Origin: CAG-273 sp964618105
GTDB taxonomy: Bacteria > Bacillota > Clostridia > TANB77 > CAG-508
Length of the DNA stretch: 41,703 nucleotides
Assembly: GCA_964618105.1 (NCBI GenBank)
Contig: CAZUAJ010000006.1
Location: forward strand, 1 to 41,703
Direction: 5' to 3'
The notes under the pieces were generated by a model. The model did no database searches. It saw only the letters and a program-made list of their open reading frames with translations, and was not told the origin of the DNA. The translations under genes and the position numbers were made by a program. Shown in pieces: positions 1 through 7,697 of this stretch (position 1 is the first letter of the stretch; each line of letters begins with the position of its first letter).

Positions 1-24
1 CTCTCTCTCTCTCTCTCTCTCTCT
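1..24. repeat. (CT)n dinucleotide run at the window edge
   Basis: Twelve CT units open the window. Read on the minus strand they would encode alternating Arg-Glu residues at the end of a possible short open frame (see 1-54). A simple repeat exactly at the edge may also mark a contig end, so its true length is unknown. Confidence 0.8.
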
Positions 25-54
25 TACAGTGTCAACGGTTTGCGCCATTTTCAT
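1..54 (-). CDS. Possible start of a divergent gene, cut by the window edge
   Basis: On the minus strand an ATG at 54-52 is preceded about eight bases upstream by AAAAGGGG, a plausible ribosome binding site. The frame stays open to the edge, reading MKMAQTVDTV and then Arg-Glu repeats from the CT run. A TTGCAA with a 17-base spacer and TAATAT lies upstream on the same strand, back to back with the promoter of the cysteine-rich gene. Only 18 codons are visible, so no family can be named. It may not be a gene at all if the CT run is an assembly artefact. Confidence 0.3.
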   Translation of the reverse strand, partial: MKMAQTVDTVRERERERE

Positions 55-156
55 GTTTCGTGCCCCTTTTCTTACTTTTTCTTTTGGATTTTTTACTATT
101 ATTATATTACTATAACTTTTTTCCGTTTGCAAGAGTTTTTTACATTTTTTGCTAAT

Positions 157-183
157 TTGTGCATTGCAATATTAAATGCACAA
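157..183. promoter_or_regulatory. 9-bp inverted repeat between divergent promoters (operator candidate)
   Basis: TTGTGCATT (157-165) and AATGCACAA (175-183) are perfect inverted arms separated by nine bases. The dyad lies 25 bases upstream of the -35 box of the cysteine-rich gene, and on the other side of it is a minus-strand promoter-like sequence. This is the usual place for a regulator site; no regulator can be assigned. Confidence 0.5.
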
Positions 184-207
184 GATTAACTTTTTACTGT
201 TTTCTGT

Positions 208-236
208 TTGCATTATTTATGTAAATGTGTTATAAT
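208..236 (+). promoter_or_regulatory. Sigma-A type promoter for the cysteine-rich gene
   Basis: TTGCAT (208-213), a 17-base spacer and a perfect TATAAT (231-236), followed by the AAAGGAGG site and ATG at 272. Transcription should start near 243, leaving a short leader. Confidence 0.75.
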
Positions 237-271
237 AAAATGTACAACCTATTTTAAAGGAGGATTTTTAC

Positions 272-625
272 ATGTTATCCAAAATTACACAAGATGAAAG
301 GTGCATGAAATGCATTCGGGTACATTGCATAAACAAACACACTGGTTGTTCTAGTGCAAACAAAAGTTGTTTTTTGCAGTCCGGATGTGCAAGTTGCAAG
401 TTTTTTTCCGTTTGTAACAATCAGGACAAGGACAAATTTGCATTTGACCTTGAGAGTCGTTTGTTAGACGGAAAAGAAGTTCCCTACTGTTTCGTTGCAC
501 CTGCTAATTGCAGAGAGTGTTATAAATACTCTCATTGCAAGAACAAGTTCCTTTGTAATTTTAAACTCAATCTTGATGACCCGCTGCTTCCTTTGTGTTT
601 CAGTGGTTATCATTCTACAAGATAA
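272..625 (+). CDS. Small cysteine-rich protein of unknown function
   Basis: A 117-residue protein with 14 cysteines, many in CxxC or CxxxxC spacing (for example ERCMKC, GCASC and NCREC), so metal binding is likely. There is no signal peptide or membrane segment, which points to a cytoplasmic protein with zinc- or iron-sulfur-binding clusters. I do not recognise the family. The start is fixed by AAAGGAGG seven bases upstream. The gene has its own strong promoter and a strong terminator just downstream, so it is a single-gene unit. Its codon use looks less AT-biased than its neighbours, with many GC-ending Cys and Lys codons. It loosely recalls the Cys-rich N-terminal module of the two integrases in this window, but the spacing differs and I do not claim homology. 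Confidence 0.7.
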   Translation: MLSKITQDERCMKCIRVHCINKHTGCSSANKSCFLQSGCASCKFFSVCNNQDKDKFAFDLESRLLDGKEVPYCFVAPANCRECYKYSHCKNKFLCNFKLNLDDPLLPLCFSGYHSTR

Positions 626-641
626 GTTTAATGCAACATGT

Positions 642-676
642 AAACGTAGCTAAACAATTTAGCTACGTTTTTTATT
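642..676 (+). terminator. Intrinsic terminator of the cysteine-rich gene
   Basis: A perfect 13-bp stem (AAACGTAGCTAAA with TTTAGCTACGTTT) with a CAA loop is followed by a T run. It sits 17 bases after the stop codon and also faces the end of the convergent aminopeptidase gene. Confidence 0.9.
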
Positions 677-749
677 GTATTTATAAAATTACATATTTTT
701 TATTTACAAGTTTAAAGTTTGTATATTTCAAAATTACACGTGTTTTAGA

Positions 750-2159
750 TTATGCATTTTTCCAAAATGCTTCATATCCACGATAAGCTTCATATAAATC
801 TAGTTTACTTGTTACTTCATAAGGTGAATGCATTGAAAGTACTGGAACCCCACAGTCTATAACATCTATTCCTTTATTTGCTAATATATAAGCAATGGTT
901 CCACCACCACCTACATCTACTTTTCCAAGTTCAGCAATTTGATATCTAACATTATTTTCTTCAAATATTTTTCTAACTTCTGCAACAAATTCGGCATTAG
1001 CATCAGATGCGCCTGATTTTCCTCTAGCACCTGTATATTTATTTAGTCCAATTCCTCTTCCTAAATATGATGCATTATTTTTTTCTGAAACATTTGCATA
1101 AATTGGGTCTAGTCCTGCATCTACATCTGCTGATAACATTTTAGAATTACAAAACACTTGGTCTAATAAATTTGGTCTATTTATACTTAATTTATTTAAT
1201 ATTTCTGATACAAATGTATCAAATACTTCTGACTCCATTCCTGTATTTCCCATGCTTCCTATTTCTTCTTTATCAGATATAATACATACTGCTGTTTTTA
1301 CTGGATTTTGTACATTCATTAAAGCTGTTAGTGATGCATATACACAAACTTTGTCATCTTGTCCATATCCTGCTACCATACTGTTATCAAGTCCCATACT
1401 TCTGCAAGGCATAGCAGGTACTAGCTCTATTTCTGAGCTTAATAAGTCTTTTTCTGTTATTCCATATTTTTCATTTAAAATATTTAAAACATTTAATTTC
1501 ACAGCTTCAGATATTTCACTACCTATTGGCATACTACCAATTAATAAGTTTAAGTCTTCACCATCAATTCCATCTGATAATTTTTTCTTCATTTGATCTT
1601 GTGCTAAATGTGGTAATAAATCTGTAATTGTAAATATTGGATCATTTATATCTTCACCTATATTTATAGTTATTTTTTCACCATTTGTTTTAACTATAAC
1701 ACCATGTATTGCTAAAGGAATAGCTGTCCACTGATATTTTTTTATTCCTCCATAATAATGTGTTTTTAAATAAGCAAATTCTGAATCTTCATATAATGGG
1801 TTTGGTTTTAAGTCTAAACGTGGTGAATCGGCATGTGCACCAATTATGTTTATTCCTTCTTCAATGCTTTTTTCCCCTATAACTGCTAAGTACATACTTT
1901 TGCCACGATTATTCCAGTATATTTTATCTCCTGCTTTTAGCTTTTCACAATCCTTTATATCTTTAAAACCATTTTGATGTGCTATTTCTACAGATGTAGT
2001 TATAATTTCTCTTTCTGTTTTTGACTTATTCATATAGTCTATATAACCTTTTGCATAATCAAAAATTTCTTGTTTTTGTTCTTCTGTTTTAGAGTTCCAT
2101 CCGTTTTCCTTTTTATTAAATAATTTATTTTTTAATTCTTCTGCCTCTTTTTTATCCAT
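750..2159 (-). CDS. M18 family zinc aminopeptidase
   Basis: A 469-residue cytosolic metallo-aminopeptidase of the M18 (aspartyl aminopeptidase-like) family, which removes N-terminal residues from peptides with two zinc ions. Visible family motifs: HADSPRLDLKP (H109, D111, zinc ligand and partner), DKEEIGS near residue 297 (catalytic Glu and ligand), SADVDAGLDP near 345, and SMHSPYE near the C terminus with the last ligand His. The length is normal for bacterial M18 enzymes. The ATG at 2159 is preceded by GGAAGGAGA. It is transcribed alone and converges on the cysteine-rich gene. Its role is probably general peptide turnover. The exact residue preference (acidic or broad) cannot be read from the sequence. 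Confidence 0.93.
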   Translation of the reverse strand: MDKKEAEELKNKLFNKKENGWNSKTEEQKQEIFDYAKGYIDYMNKSKTEREIITTSVEIAHQNGFKDIKDCEKLKAGDKIYWNNRGKSMYLAVIGEKSIEEGINIIGAHADSPRLDLKPNPLYEDSEFAYLKTHYYGGIKKYQWTAIPLAIHGVIVKTNGEKITINIGEDINDPIFTITDLLPHLAQDQMKKKLSDGIDGEDLNLLIGSMPIGSEISEAVKLNVLNILNEKYGITEKDLLSSEIELVPAMPCRSMGLDNSMVAGYGQDDKVCVYASLTALMNVQNPVKTAVCIISDKEEIGSMGNTGMESEVFDTFVSEILNKLSINRPNLLDQVFCNSKMLSADVDAGLDPIYANVSEKNNASYLGRGIGLNKYTGARGKSGASDANAEFVAEVRKIFEENNVRYQIAELGKVDVGGGGTIAYILANKGIDVIDCGVPVLSMHSPYEVTSKLDLYEAYRGYEAFWKNA

Positions 2160-2293
2160 TTTTAGTCTCCTTCCATTTTTTTGTTATTGTATCACAATAT
2201 TTTGTAATTAGTATATACAATTTCATAAAAAATATTTATTTTTCATATTTTTGTATTTTGATAATATTATTTTAATATGAAAGGATGATTTAA

Positions 2294-2995
2294 ATGGAAG
2301 AAAACGAAAAAATTTTTTCATCAGAAGATAAAATTAATGACAAAAAAAATTTTAAAGAATTTGTAAATTATGTCAAAAATATAAGTGTAAAAAATGATGT
2401 AAAATATACTAAGGATTTTTTTAAAGATTTTTTGCAAAATCCAATTGATTTGCTAAAAAAAGTTATAGATGATTCAAAAAATAAATTTTTAAAAATAGCA
2501 ATTTTTATATTAATAATTTGGCTTATTGCTATTTTTCTAAAAAGTATATTTTCTATTGCTAATACATATTTATTTAGCTATTTGGGAAATTTTAGTTATT
2601 TTTTTAATCATATTGTTTCTAATATATTAAGTATATTTAAAAATTTGGTTGCACCATTTATTAGTGTTTTAGCTCTTTCCATAATAATTTATTGTTTTAA
2701 TAAAAATGAAAATAAATCATTTTTGCAAATAGCAACAACTGTTTTAATAACAAAAATTCCAGTTGTTATATCTGTTATTGTTTCTTTATTATCAGTAATA
2801 GATACACAGCTTTCAAAATTAATCTTAACATTTTCATCATATTGTAGTGTTCTTTCTTCAATACTTTTATTTTTTTCAATTAGATTTTTATTTAAAGAAG
2901 AAAAATATAGTGTTTGTTTTAAAAAATTTGCTTTAATTATGGGAATATTTTATATTATAAAATTAGTATTTTCTTATTTAGGAATTATTTTTTAA
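2294..2995 (+). CDS. Polytopic membrane protein of unknown function
   Basis: A 233-residue protein with about 80 charged, soluble residues at the N terminus followed by about five hydrophobic segments (roughly residues 66-90, 105-135, 150-172, 178-202 and 213-233). The soluble part is rich in Lys, Asp and Phe and probably cytoplasmic. The pattern recalls Yip1-like membrane proteins of Firmicutes, but no diagnostic motif is visible. The start is supported by GAAAGGATG upstream. It is divergent from the M18 gene and converges on the M14 carboxypeptidase gene, with a shared terminator. No function is claimed. Confidence 0.75.
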   Translation: MEENEKIFSSEDKINDKKNFKEFVNYVKNISVKNDVKYTKDFFKDFLQNPIDLLKKVIDDSKNKFLKIAIFILIIWLIAIFLKSIFSIANTYLFSYLGNFSYFFNHIVSNILSIFKNLVAPFISVLALSIIIYCFNKNENKSFLQIATTVLITKIPVVISVIVSLLSVIDTQLSKLILTFSSYCSVLSSILLFFSIRFLFKEEKYSVCFKKFALIMGIFYIIKLVFSYLGIIF

Positions 2996-3005
2996 TACTA
3001 ATAAT

Positions 3006-3048
3006 AAAGTAAATTGGTAATGAATTTCATTACCAATTTACTTTTATA
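3006..3048. terminator. Bidirectional terminator between convergent genes
   Basis: A near-perfect inverted repeat with arms of up to 19 bases (3006-3024 and 3026-3044) ends in a T run on both strands. It lies between the stop of the membrane protein at 2995 and the stop of the M14 gene at 3049, so it can end both transcripts. Confidence 0.9.
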
Positions 3049-3975
3049 TTATATAGTCATGCCTAACACCAAAATTCCAATATTATCATTATATATTTCA
3101 TCAAATTGTGATAAAGGTAATGGGCTTTGCCCTATTCCTGCTTCTATTGTATAACCTGGTTTATTGTAATTTTGTATGAACCAGTCTTTGTAACCTGCAA
3201 AACTTGAATTATATGGCACATCTGTTAAGACATATCCACTTACCTTTGAAAAAATTTGTCCTATTTCATAACCTCTTGATGGATTAATATTTTGAAAATT
3301 CCAATAAATTTCTTTTCCTTGTGTATGATATGAAATTGTTAAATCAAAATTATTTTCTAATGTAAAGTTATATATTGCTAGTGCTTCTCGTTCTGTTAAT
3401 GGTCCTTCTCCTACATAATCTCGTGGAGCTGGCTTTGTAAATCCTTGTTCAAATTTAATTCTTCTAGCTTCCTGCCATCCTGCCGGAAATTGCAAGTTTA
3501 AATCCACACCATTAAAATTTGCTTTCCAACCATTTGGAAATGGAATATCAGGATAATTACTAGCAATATCTACATAATTTTTATATATATCACTATTTTT
3601 CTCTACCCTATTTGTTACTAAATCAATGCCATCTGGATTTAGCATTGGTATAACATATAAAGATGTACTATTGAATAAATTGCGTGCATTTTGCCCATAA
3701 ATACGTCCATTTACAACATAAGCTTTACAAAAATTTTCTACAAATTTCATAAGTAAAATGCAACAAATATATTCGTTTGCATGTATTCCTGCATTATACA
3801 TAATTTTTCTAGTTCCATTGCCTATTTTTATATATGGAAGTTGTTTTCCTAATGTGCTATACCCTATGTTCCCTATTTCTAAAAATGGATATTCATTTTT
3901 TAGACTTTGTATATTTTGCATCATTAATGAATAGTAATATTCTCTATTTGTTGGCACAATGTTATAATTTCTCAT
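3049..3975 (-). CDS. M14 family zinc carboxypeptidase (peptidoglycan endopeptidase-like)
   Basis: A 308-residue M14 metallopeptidase. The zinc site is visible as HANE (H65, E68) and H217 in SYHTQGKE, with the catalytic Glu at E278 in YTIEAG. Small single-domain M14 enzymes of this kind in Clostridia resemble gamma-D-glutamyl-diamino acid endopeptidases that trim peptidoglycan peptides. No LysM domain or signal peptide is seen, so it may act on imported muropeptides in the cytosol. I chose the ATG at 3975 because GAAGGAG lies 12 bases upstream; a longer TTG-start reading to 4008 would begin inside that site. It stands alone, with its 3' end at the shared terminator. Confidence 0.85.
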   Translation of the reverse strand: MRNYNIVPTNREYYYSLMMQNIQSLKNEYPFLEIGNIGYSTLGKQLPYIKIGNGTRKIMYNAGIHANEYICCILLMKFVENFCKAYVVNGRIYGQNARNLFNSTSLYVIPMLNPDGIDLVTNRVEKNSDIYKNYVDIASNYPDIPFPNGWKANFNGVDLNLQFPAGWQEARRIKFEQGFTKPAPRDYVGEGPLTEREALAIYNFTLENNFDLTISYHTQGKEIYWNFQNINPSRGYEIGQIFSKVSGYVLTDVPYNSSFAGYKDWFIQNYNKPGYTIEAGIGQSPLPLSQFDEIYNDNIGILVLGMTI

Positions 3976-4153
3976 AAAAATTATTCTCTCCTTCTTCCCT
4001 ATACTCAAATTTTTATACTATATTTATTTTATTCAAAAATTGCATATATGTTACTAGTTAGTTGTTGAGTACACAGATTTTTAACACTATTTTATAACTT
4101 GATTATAGTTACAGGATAACGGTTAATAGAAATATTTTTCTTGGCTCATTTTC

Positions 4154-4178
4154 TGTTCTAGAACTTTTTTCTAGAACA
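4154..4178. repeat. 10-bp inverted repeat, possible remnant of an element origin
   Basis: TGTTCTAGAA (4154-4163) and TTCTAGAACA (4169-4178) are perfect inverted arms around CTTTT. The motif resembles the AGAACTTTTT-containing repeats beside the rep gene of IME1 (11373-11471). Like those, it is followed by a hairpin and an att-like core. The rest of 3976-4317 holds no gene. Confidence 0.5.
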
Positions 4179-4220
4179 AAATTTGAAAATTGAGAGAGAT
4201 TTTAAAAGACTGTAAACGGT

Positions 4221-4260
4221 AAAAACACGTTATCTCAATTTCTTGAAATAACGTGTTTTT
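4221..4260. terminator. Hairpin terminator left of the distal att core
   Basis: AAAAACACGTTAT (4221-4233) pairs perfectly with ATAACGTGTTTTT (4248-4260). The stem can end transcripts on either strand. It could be the original tRNA-Pro terminator, displaced by the insertions, or the end hairpin of a third, decayed element. Confidence 0.8.
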
Positions 4261-4317
4261 AGGCACTTTTGATATAATTTTCGTCCTTCTGTAGTTTCCT
4301 ACAAAATTTCATTTTAG

Positions 4318-4349
4318 TGGTCGAGGTGGTAACTTTTTCAAGTTACCAC
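4318..4349. other. Distal att-like core with flanking palindrome
   Basis: TGGTCGAGG (4318-4326) matches the tRNA-Pro 3' end copied at 11574 and 21006. The match then breaks down (TGG in place of CGA). It is followed directly by a 10-bp inverted repeat (GTGGTAACTT, 4326-4335, with AAGTTACCAC, 4340-4349). It lies 114 bases from the stop of the intact integrase, the same layout as at 11574. This should be the left junction of IME1. The shorter match suggests a diverged or secondary crossover site. The remaining bases to 4462 hold nothing recognisable. Confidence 0.6.
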
Positions 4350-4462
4350 AACACCATTGTTTTCAATGTTTTTTCAATACTTTCTGTATTTTAAAACAAT
4401 TTTTTAAAACTGTGATTTTAGTATTAATCTAAAATTTATATTATCTAATTTTTAATGTGCTT

Positions 4463-5770
4463 TTATGCTCTTTCTCTCTTTAAATAATCAATTACTTTTT
4501 GTGTTTCCTTTTGTTTGTAGTAATTATAAATATCTCCATATGTATTTATGGTAGTTTCTATATTAGCGTGTCCCATAAGTTTTTGTAGTACAGGTAAATC
4601 TACACCAGCTTCAATACATCTAGTTGCAAAAGTATGTCTTAACATATAGGTATTTACAGGTTTATTAATTCCTGCATTTTTGCATATTCTTTTAAATGCA
4701 GAATTTATTGTGTTATCTTCATAAAGATTTTTGTTTTCTTGGCAGAATAAAACTTGATTTTTATTCTCTATTTTCGTTTTTAAGGCTTCTTTTATAATAT
4801 CTTCGGTAAGTTCATTTATTTCTAAATTTCTCTTGCCATTTTTTGTTTTGGCTGGACCTATGACAGTCTTTTTGTTTATATCCTTTGTTAGAGTTTTATT
4901 GATTCTTAACATTTTATTTTCTAAATCAATATCATCCTTATAATTTAATGCTAATGCTTCGCCGATTCTTAGACCTGTATATAAACATAGCAATATGATA
5001 TTTTTATGTTTGGTTGAATGTGTTGCTAAATAATCTTCTAACTTGTTTTGTTCTGTAATTGTTAATGCAACAACATCTTTATCTTCTTTTAAGCTTTTAG
5101 GCATTTCAATACGATTTATACCTTCAAAGAAATTAGTAACTAAATATAGTTTATAATTTGCATATTCATAAACATATTTCAACATCCTATAATCTTTCTT
5201 TATAGTAGAATTTGATTTTTCTCTTTCAAGTTGCAAAAAATCTTCAATTTGTTTTTTAGTTACTTTTTCTGTTGGTATATTTGCAAATTTATGCTTTTTA
5301 ATTCTTGCTAATGTTGACATATTAGTATTGTAAGCATTTGCTTTTGTTTTGCCCATTCTATATTTTGAATCTTCAATTTCTTGTGCCAGTATAGCTATTG
5401 TTTTTTCTGTTTTCTTTATCTCAATAGTTTTTCCAGACTTTTTCATTTCTAATTTGTATTTATACATTTTGTCTAATGCTTCTTCTTGTGTTTTAGCAGT
5501 AAATGTTTTTCTAATTGCTTCACCAGTTTCTATATCTTTTCCTATTGTTAAAGTTGCTTTGTGTTGTTCATTAATATAGAACTTATCACATTTTTCTGAA
5601 TCTTTACAATTTTTACATTTCTCGCATTTGCTCATTTCTTTTTTATCTTTTCTATTTTTACAAATAGATCTGTCTTTGCATTTTTTACATATAGGACATA
5701 TCGGTAATTCCGAATTCTTTTTTTCTGATTTTATTATATATGTTCCTACTGTATAACCTTTTGTACTCAT
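4463..5770 (-). CDS. int: Tyrosine recombinase (integrase) with Cys-rich N-terminal module
   Basis: A 435-residue phage-type integrase that would recombine the element with the tRNA-Pro 3' end. The C-terminal catalytic domain shows LYTGLRIGE (first Arg), LRHTFATRC (His and second Arg), LMGHANIETT (His) and the tyrosine in INTYGD. The middle holds the AP2-like and SAM-like DNA-binding regions. The N terminus (about residues 24-70) has two copies of a CxxCxxCx5C pattern, which is unusual. The ATG at 5770 follows GGAGGAAATATTA and matches the start of the IME2 integrase; the frame extends upstream into the IS and that part is not used. The left att core lies just downstream, as expected. All catalytic residues are present, so it should be active. 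Confidence 0.92.
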   Translation of the reverse strand: MSTKGYTVGTYIIKSEKKNSELPICPICKKCKDRSICKNRKDKKEMSKCEKCKNCKDSEKCDKFYINEQHKATLTIGKDIETGEAIRKTFTAKTQEEALDKMYKYKLEMKKSGKTIEIKKTEKTIAILAQEIEDSKYRMGKTKANAYNTNMSTLARIKKHKFANIPTEKVTKKQIEDFLQLEREKSNSTIKKDYRMLKYVYEYANYKLYLVTNFFEGINRIEMPKSLKEDKDVVALTITEQNKLEDYLATHSTKHKNIILLCLYTGLRIGEALALNYKDDIDLENKMLRINKTLTKDINKKTVIGPAKTKNGKRNLEINELTEDIIKEALKTKIENKNQVLFCQENKNLYEDNTINSAFKRICKNAGINKPVNTYMLRHTFATRCIEAGVDLPVLQKLMGHANIETTINTYGDIYNYYKQKETQKVIDYLKRERA

Positions 5771-5849
5771 TAATATTTCCTCCATTTTTTTAATATTTTG
5801 AGGAAATGTAGTGTTACAATTGATGTGAAACAAAAATAATAGAAAAAAA

Positions 5850-5910
5850 GTGATTCAAGTAGTATAATTGAATTGTCGAAAAACAAATTATACGAAAGGA
5901 TTTGAATCAC
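5850..5910 (+). promoter_or_regulatory. Nested inverted repeats around the transposase ribosome binding site
   Basis: GTGATTCAA (5850-5858) pairs with TTGAATCAC (5902-5910), and inside it GTATAATT (5862-5869) pairs with AATTATAC (5886-5893). The GAAAGGA site at 5894-5900 lies between the two right arms. Read-through RNA from outside the IS would fold here and hide the start region, a known way for insertion sequences to limit activation by neighbouring promoters. Confidence 0.55.
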
Positions 5911-5912
5911 TT

Positions 5913-6884
5913 ATGGATATTATAGCACAAAAAAACAAAAATGCAAAAAGATATTTACCACATGAATTAAAAACAAGAATATGCGCAGTTGAAATGTACA
6001 GAAATTGCGGTGATATAGAATATGTATGTAGAAAATATCACATATCAAGAACATCGTTATGGAGATGGAATAAGAAATATGATGGTAGCAAAGAAAGTCT
6101 AACAGATAAAAGTCATAGACCATTAAGTAAGCATCCAACAGCTCATACAGAAGTAGAAATAAAATGGATAAAAGATTTAATAAGACGAAATCCACATATA
6201 ACATTAAATGAAATATGGTATAAATTAAAAATAAATAAAGGGTATTCAAGAAAACCAGTATCATTATACAGAATATTAAGAACAATAGGTTATTACAATA
6301 AACCAGAAATAACAGGAACAAGCAGAAAACATAATAAAGAATACCATACACCAAAACAAATCGGGGAAAAATGGCAAATAGATGTAAAATATGTGCCAAT
6401 GGAATGTAAGGTAAAAGGATTACCAAAAGATATAAGATATTATCAATATACATGTATAGATGAAGCAAGTAGAGAAAGATTTTTATATTGGTATGAAGAA
6501 CATACACCAATGAATACGGTAGATTTTATACAAAGGTGTATTGAATATTATGGATATAAAGCAAAAGAAATTCAAACAGATAATGGAATAGAATTTAGTT
6601 ATAATCAAGCAGAAATAAAGAAAGAACATCCAATGGATACGTTATTAAATAGATTAAATATAAAGCATCATAAAATAAGACCAAGAACACCAGAACATAA
6701 TGGAAAAGTAGAAAGAAGTCATAGAAATGATAATGAAAGATTTTACAGTTGGCTTACATTTTACAGTTTAGAAGATTTAAGAAAGCAAGGTGCAGCATAT
6801 TTAAAAAGATCTAATAGGATACCAATGGCTGTTTTAGGCTATTTAACGCCAAAAGAAAAGCGAGCTGAGTTAATGTGTGCATAA
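5913..6884 (+). CDS. IS481-like DDE transposase
   Basis: A 323-residue transposase. The N terminus has a helix-turn-helix (VCRKYHISRTSLWRWNKKY) and the C-terminal half is an rve-type integrase core. The DDE triad is visible as D in WQIDVKY, D in QTDNGIEF and E in NGKVERSH. A single frame with a fused HTH and catalytic core fits IS481 better than the two-frame IS3 family. I start at the ATG at 5913, with GAAAGGA 12 bases upstream; a TTG-start extension to 5868 would run through the inverted repeat. The frame is intact, so the IS may still be active. Confidence 0.88.
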   Translation: MDIIAQKNKNAKRYLPHELKTRICAVEMYRNCGDIEYVCRKYHISRTSLWRWNKKYDGSKESLTDKSHRPLSKHPTAHTEVEIKWIKDLIRRNPHITLNEIWYKLKINKGYSRKPVSLYRILRTIGYYNKPEITGTSRKHNKEYHTPKQIGEKWQIDVKYVPMECKVKGLPKDIRYYQYTCIDEASRERFLYWYEEHTPMNTVDFIQRCIEYYGYKAKEIQTDNGIEFSYNQAEIKKEHPMDTLLNRLNIKHHKIRPRTPEHNGKVERSHRNDNERFYSWLTFYSLEDLRKQGAAYLKRSNRIPMAVLGYLTPKEKRAELMCA

Positions 6885-6942
6885 AAATGATGAAACAAAT
6901 TCAATATATTACGAAAATAGTATATTAATTTGTTTCACATCA

Positions 6943-7524
6943 TTGACTAACATACATGACTCTATTTCTAATGATTTAGAATATCTAAATAATAGACTAC
7001 AAAAAGCAGAATATGATGGGATGATACATCTAGCAGATTTAGTAGCTAAAAGAGGGGATTATTCACATTTTAATTTAGAACAAAGAAAAGATATTTTTTG
7101 GTCTATATTCTACTTTTCAAAAAGAGTAAAAGTAAAAATACATACAGTTATAATTGATAAGAGATTTAAAAATAACAAAGCACAATTAAATAGAGAATTA
7201 GCACTTGAAATAAGTAAATTTTTTGACTCTATAAGTGACTATATGAACGAGTTCGAAAAAGTAGTTGTCTACTATGATAATGGACAAGAAGCATTAGGTG
7301 CTATTATTGATACATTGCTAATTACGAAAAATAATGTAGAACATAGAATTGAATTTGATCACAAGGAAAAAAGATTATTCCAAGTTTCTGATATGTTAAC
7401 ATTTGTAGATAAAATTGTATATAAACATAATAATAATATGCCATTAACAAGGGCAGAAAAATATTTCTTTAGTGTAAAGGATATTTTAGGAATTATAAGA
7501 CAATTAAAAAGTAAAAGACTATAA
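6943..7524 (+). pseudogene. DUF3800 protein, 5' end lost at the IS junction
   Basis: The C-terminal two thirds of a DUF3800 (RNase H-like fold) protein. Typical late motifs are present: VVYYDNGQEALG, RLFQVSDMLTFVDKI and AEKYFFSVKDILG. The N-terminal YIDESG motif with a conserved acidic residue is missing, because the frame runs straight into the right end of the IS. Codons upstream of 6943 belong to the IS and are not native. No 5' fragment is found left of the IS, so that part was deleted and not just separated. DUF3800 proteins are common cargo of mobile elements and are often suspected nucleases. It ends at a strong terminator. Confidence 0.75.
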
Positions 7525-7525
7525 T

Positions 7526-7553
7526 AAAAAGCCATTCGTTTGAATGGCTTTTT
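7526..7553 (+). terminator. Terminator of the DUF3800 remnant
   Basis: A perfect 12-bp stem, AAAAAGCCATTC with GAATGGCTTTTT, and a GTTT loop directly after the stop codon. Confidence 0.9.
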
Positions 7554-7555
7554 GC

Positions 7556-7596
7556 GACGCTCAGCGTCTACACGGGTTTGGTCCTTGTGAGACCAA
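7556..7596. other. Two short GC-richer hairpins of unknown role
   Basis: GACGCT-C-AGCGTC (7556-7568) and TTGGTC...GACCAA (7578-7596) lie directly after the terminator in an otherwise very AT-rich stretch. They could be a replication or transfer signal or part of a small RNA. The following bases to 7697 contain nothing else recognised. Confidence 0.4.
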
Positions 7597-7697
7597 TGTA
7601 AATAATATCTATCTACAATATATATTATTCGTTAAGTTAATAAAATTATACTACAAATTGTATTATTTGTAAACAACTTTTTGAATTTTTGTAAAAA

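Larger units (their letters stand above)
5821..6942 (+). mobile_element. IS481-like insertion sequence
   Basis: A 1122-bp element with perfect 14-bp terminal inverted repeats (TGATGTGAAACAAA at 5821-5834 and its complement at 6929-6942), TG...CA ends and one DDE transposase gene. No target duplication is visible (flanks ACAAT and TTGAC). The right flank enters a gene lacking its 5' end, so the insertion was probably accompanied by a deletion. The right end also carries a second copy of GAAACAAATT in inverted orientation, forming a subterminal hairpin from about 6893. Confidence 0.8.

Noticed and set aside
1..24. CT repeat as a phase-variation tract
   Set aside because: It is cut by the window edge, so neither its length nor its gene context can be judged; an assembly end is as likely.
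5771..5833. N-terminal extension of the IME1 integrase
   Set aside because: It runs into the IS end and has no homology with the IME2 integrase, whose start matches the ATG at 5770 with a good ribosome site.
5920..6510. Long minus-strand open frame inside the transposase gene
   Set aside because: It is low-complexity Leu/Tyr/Phe-rich, antisense to a clear DDE transposase, and has no ribosome site.
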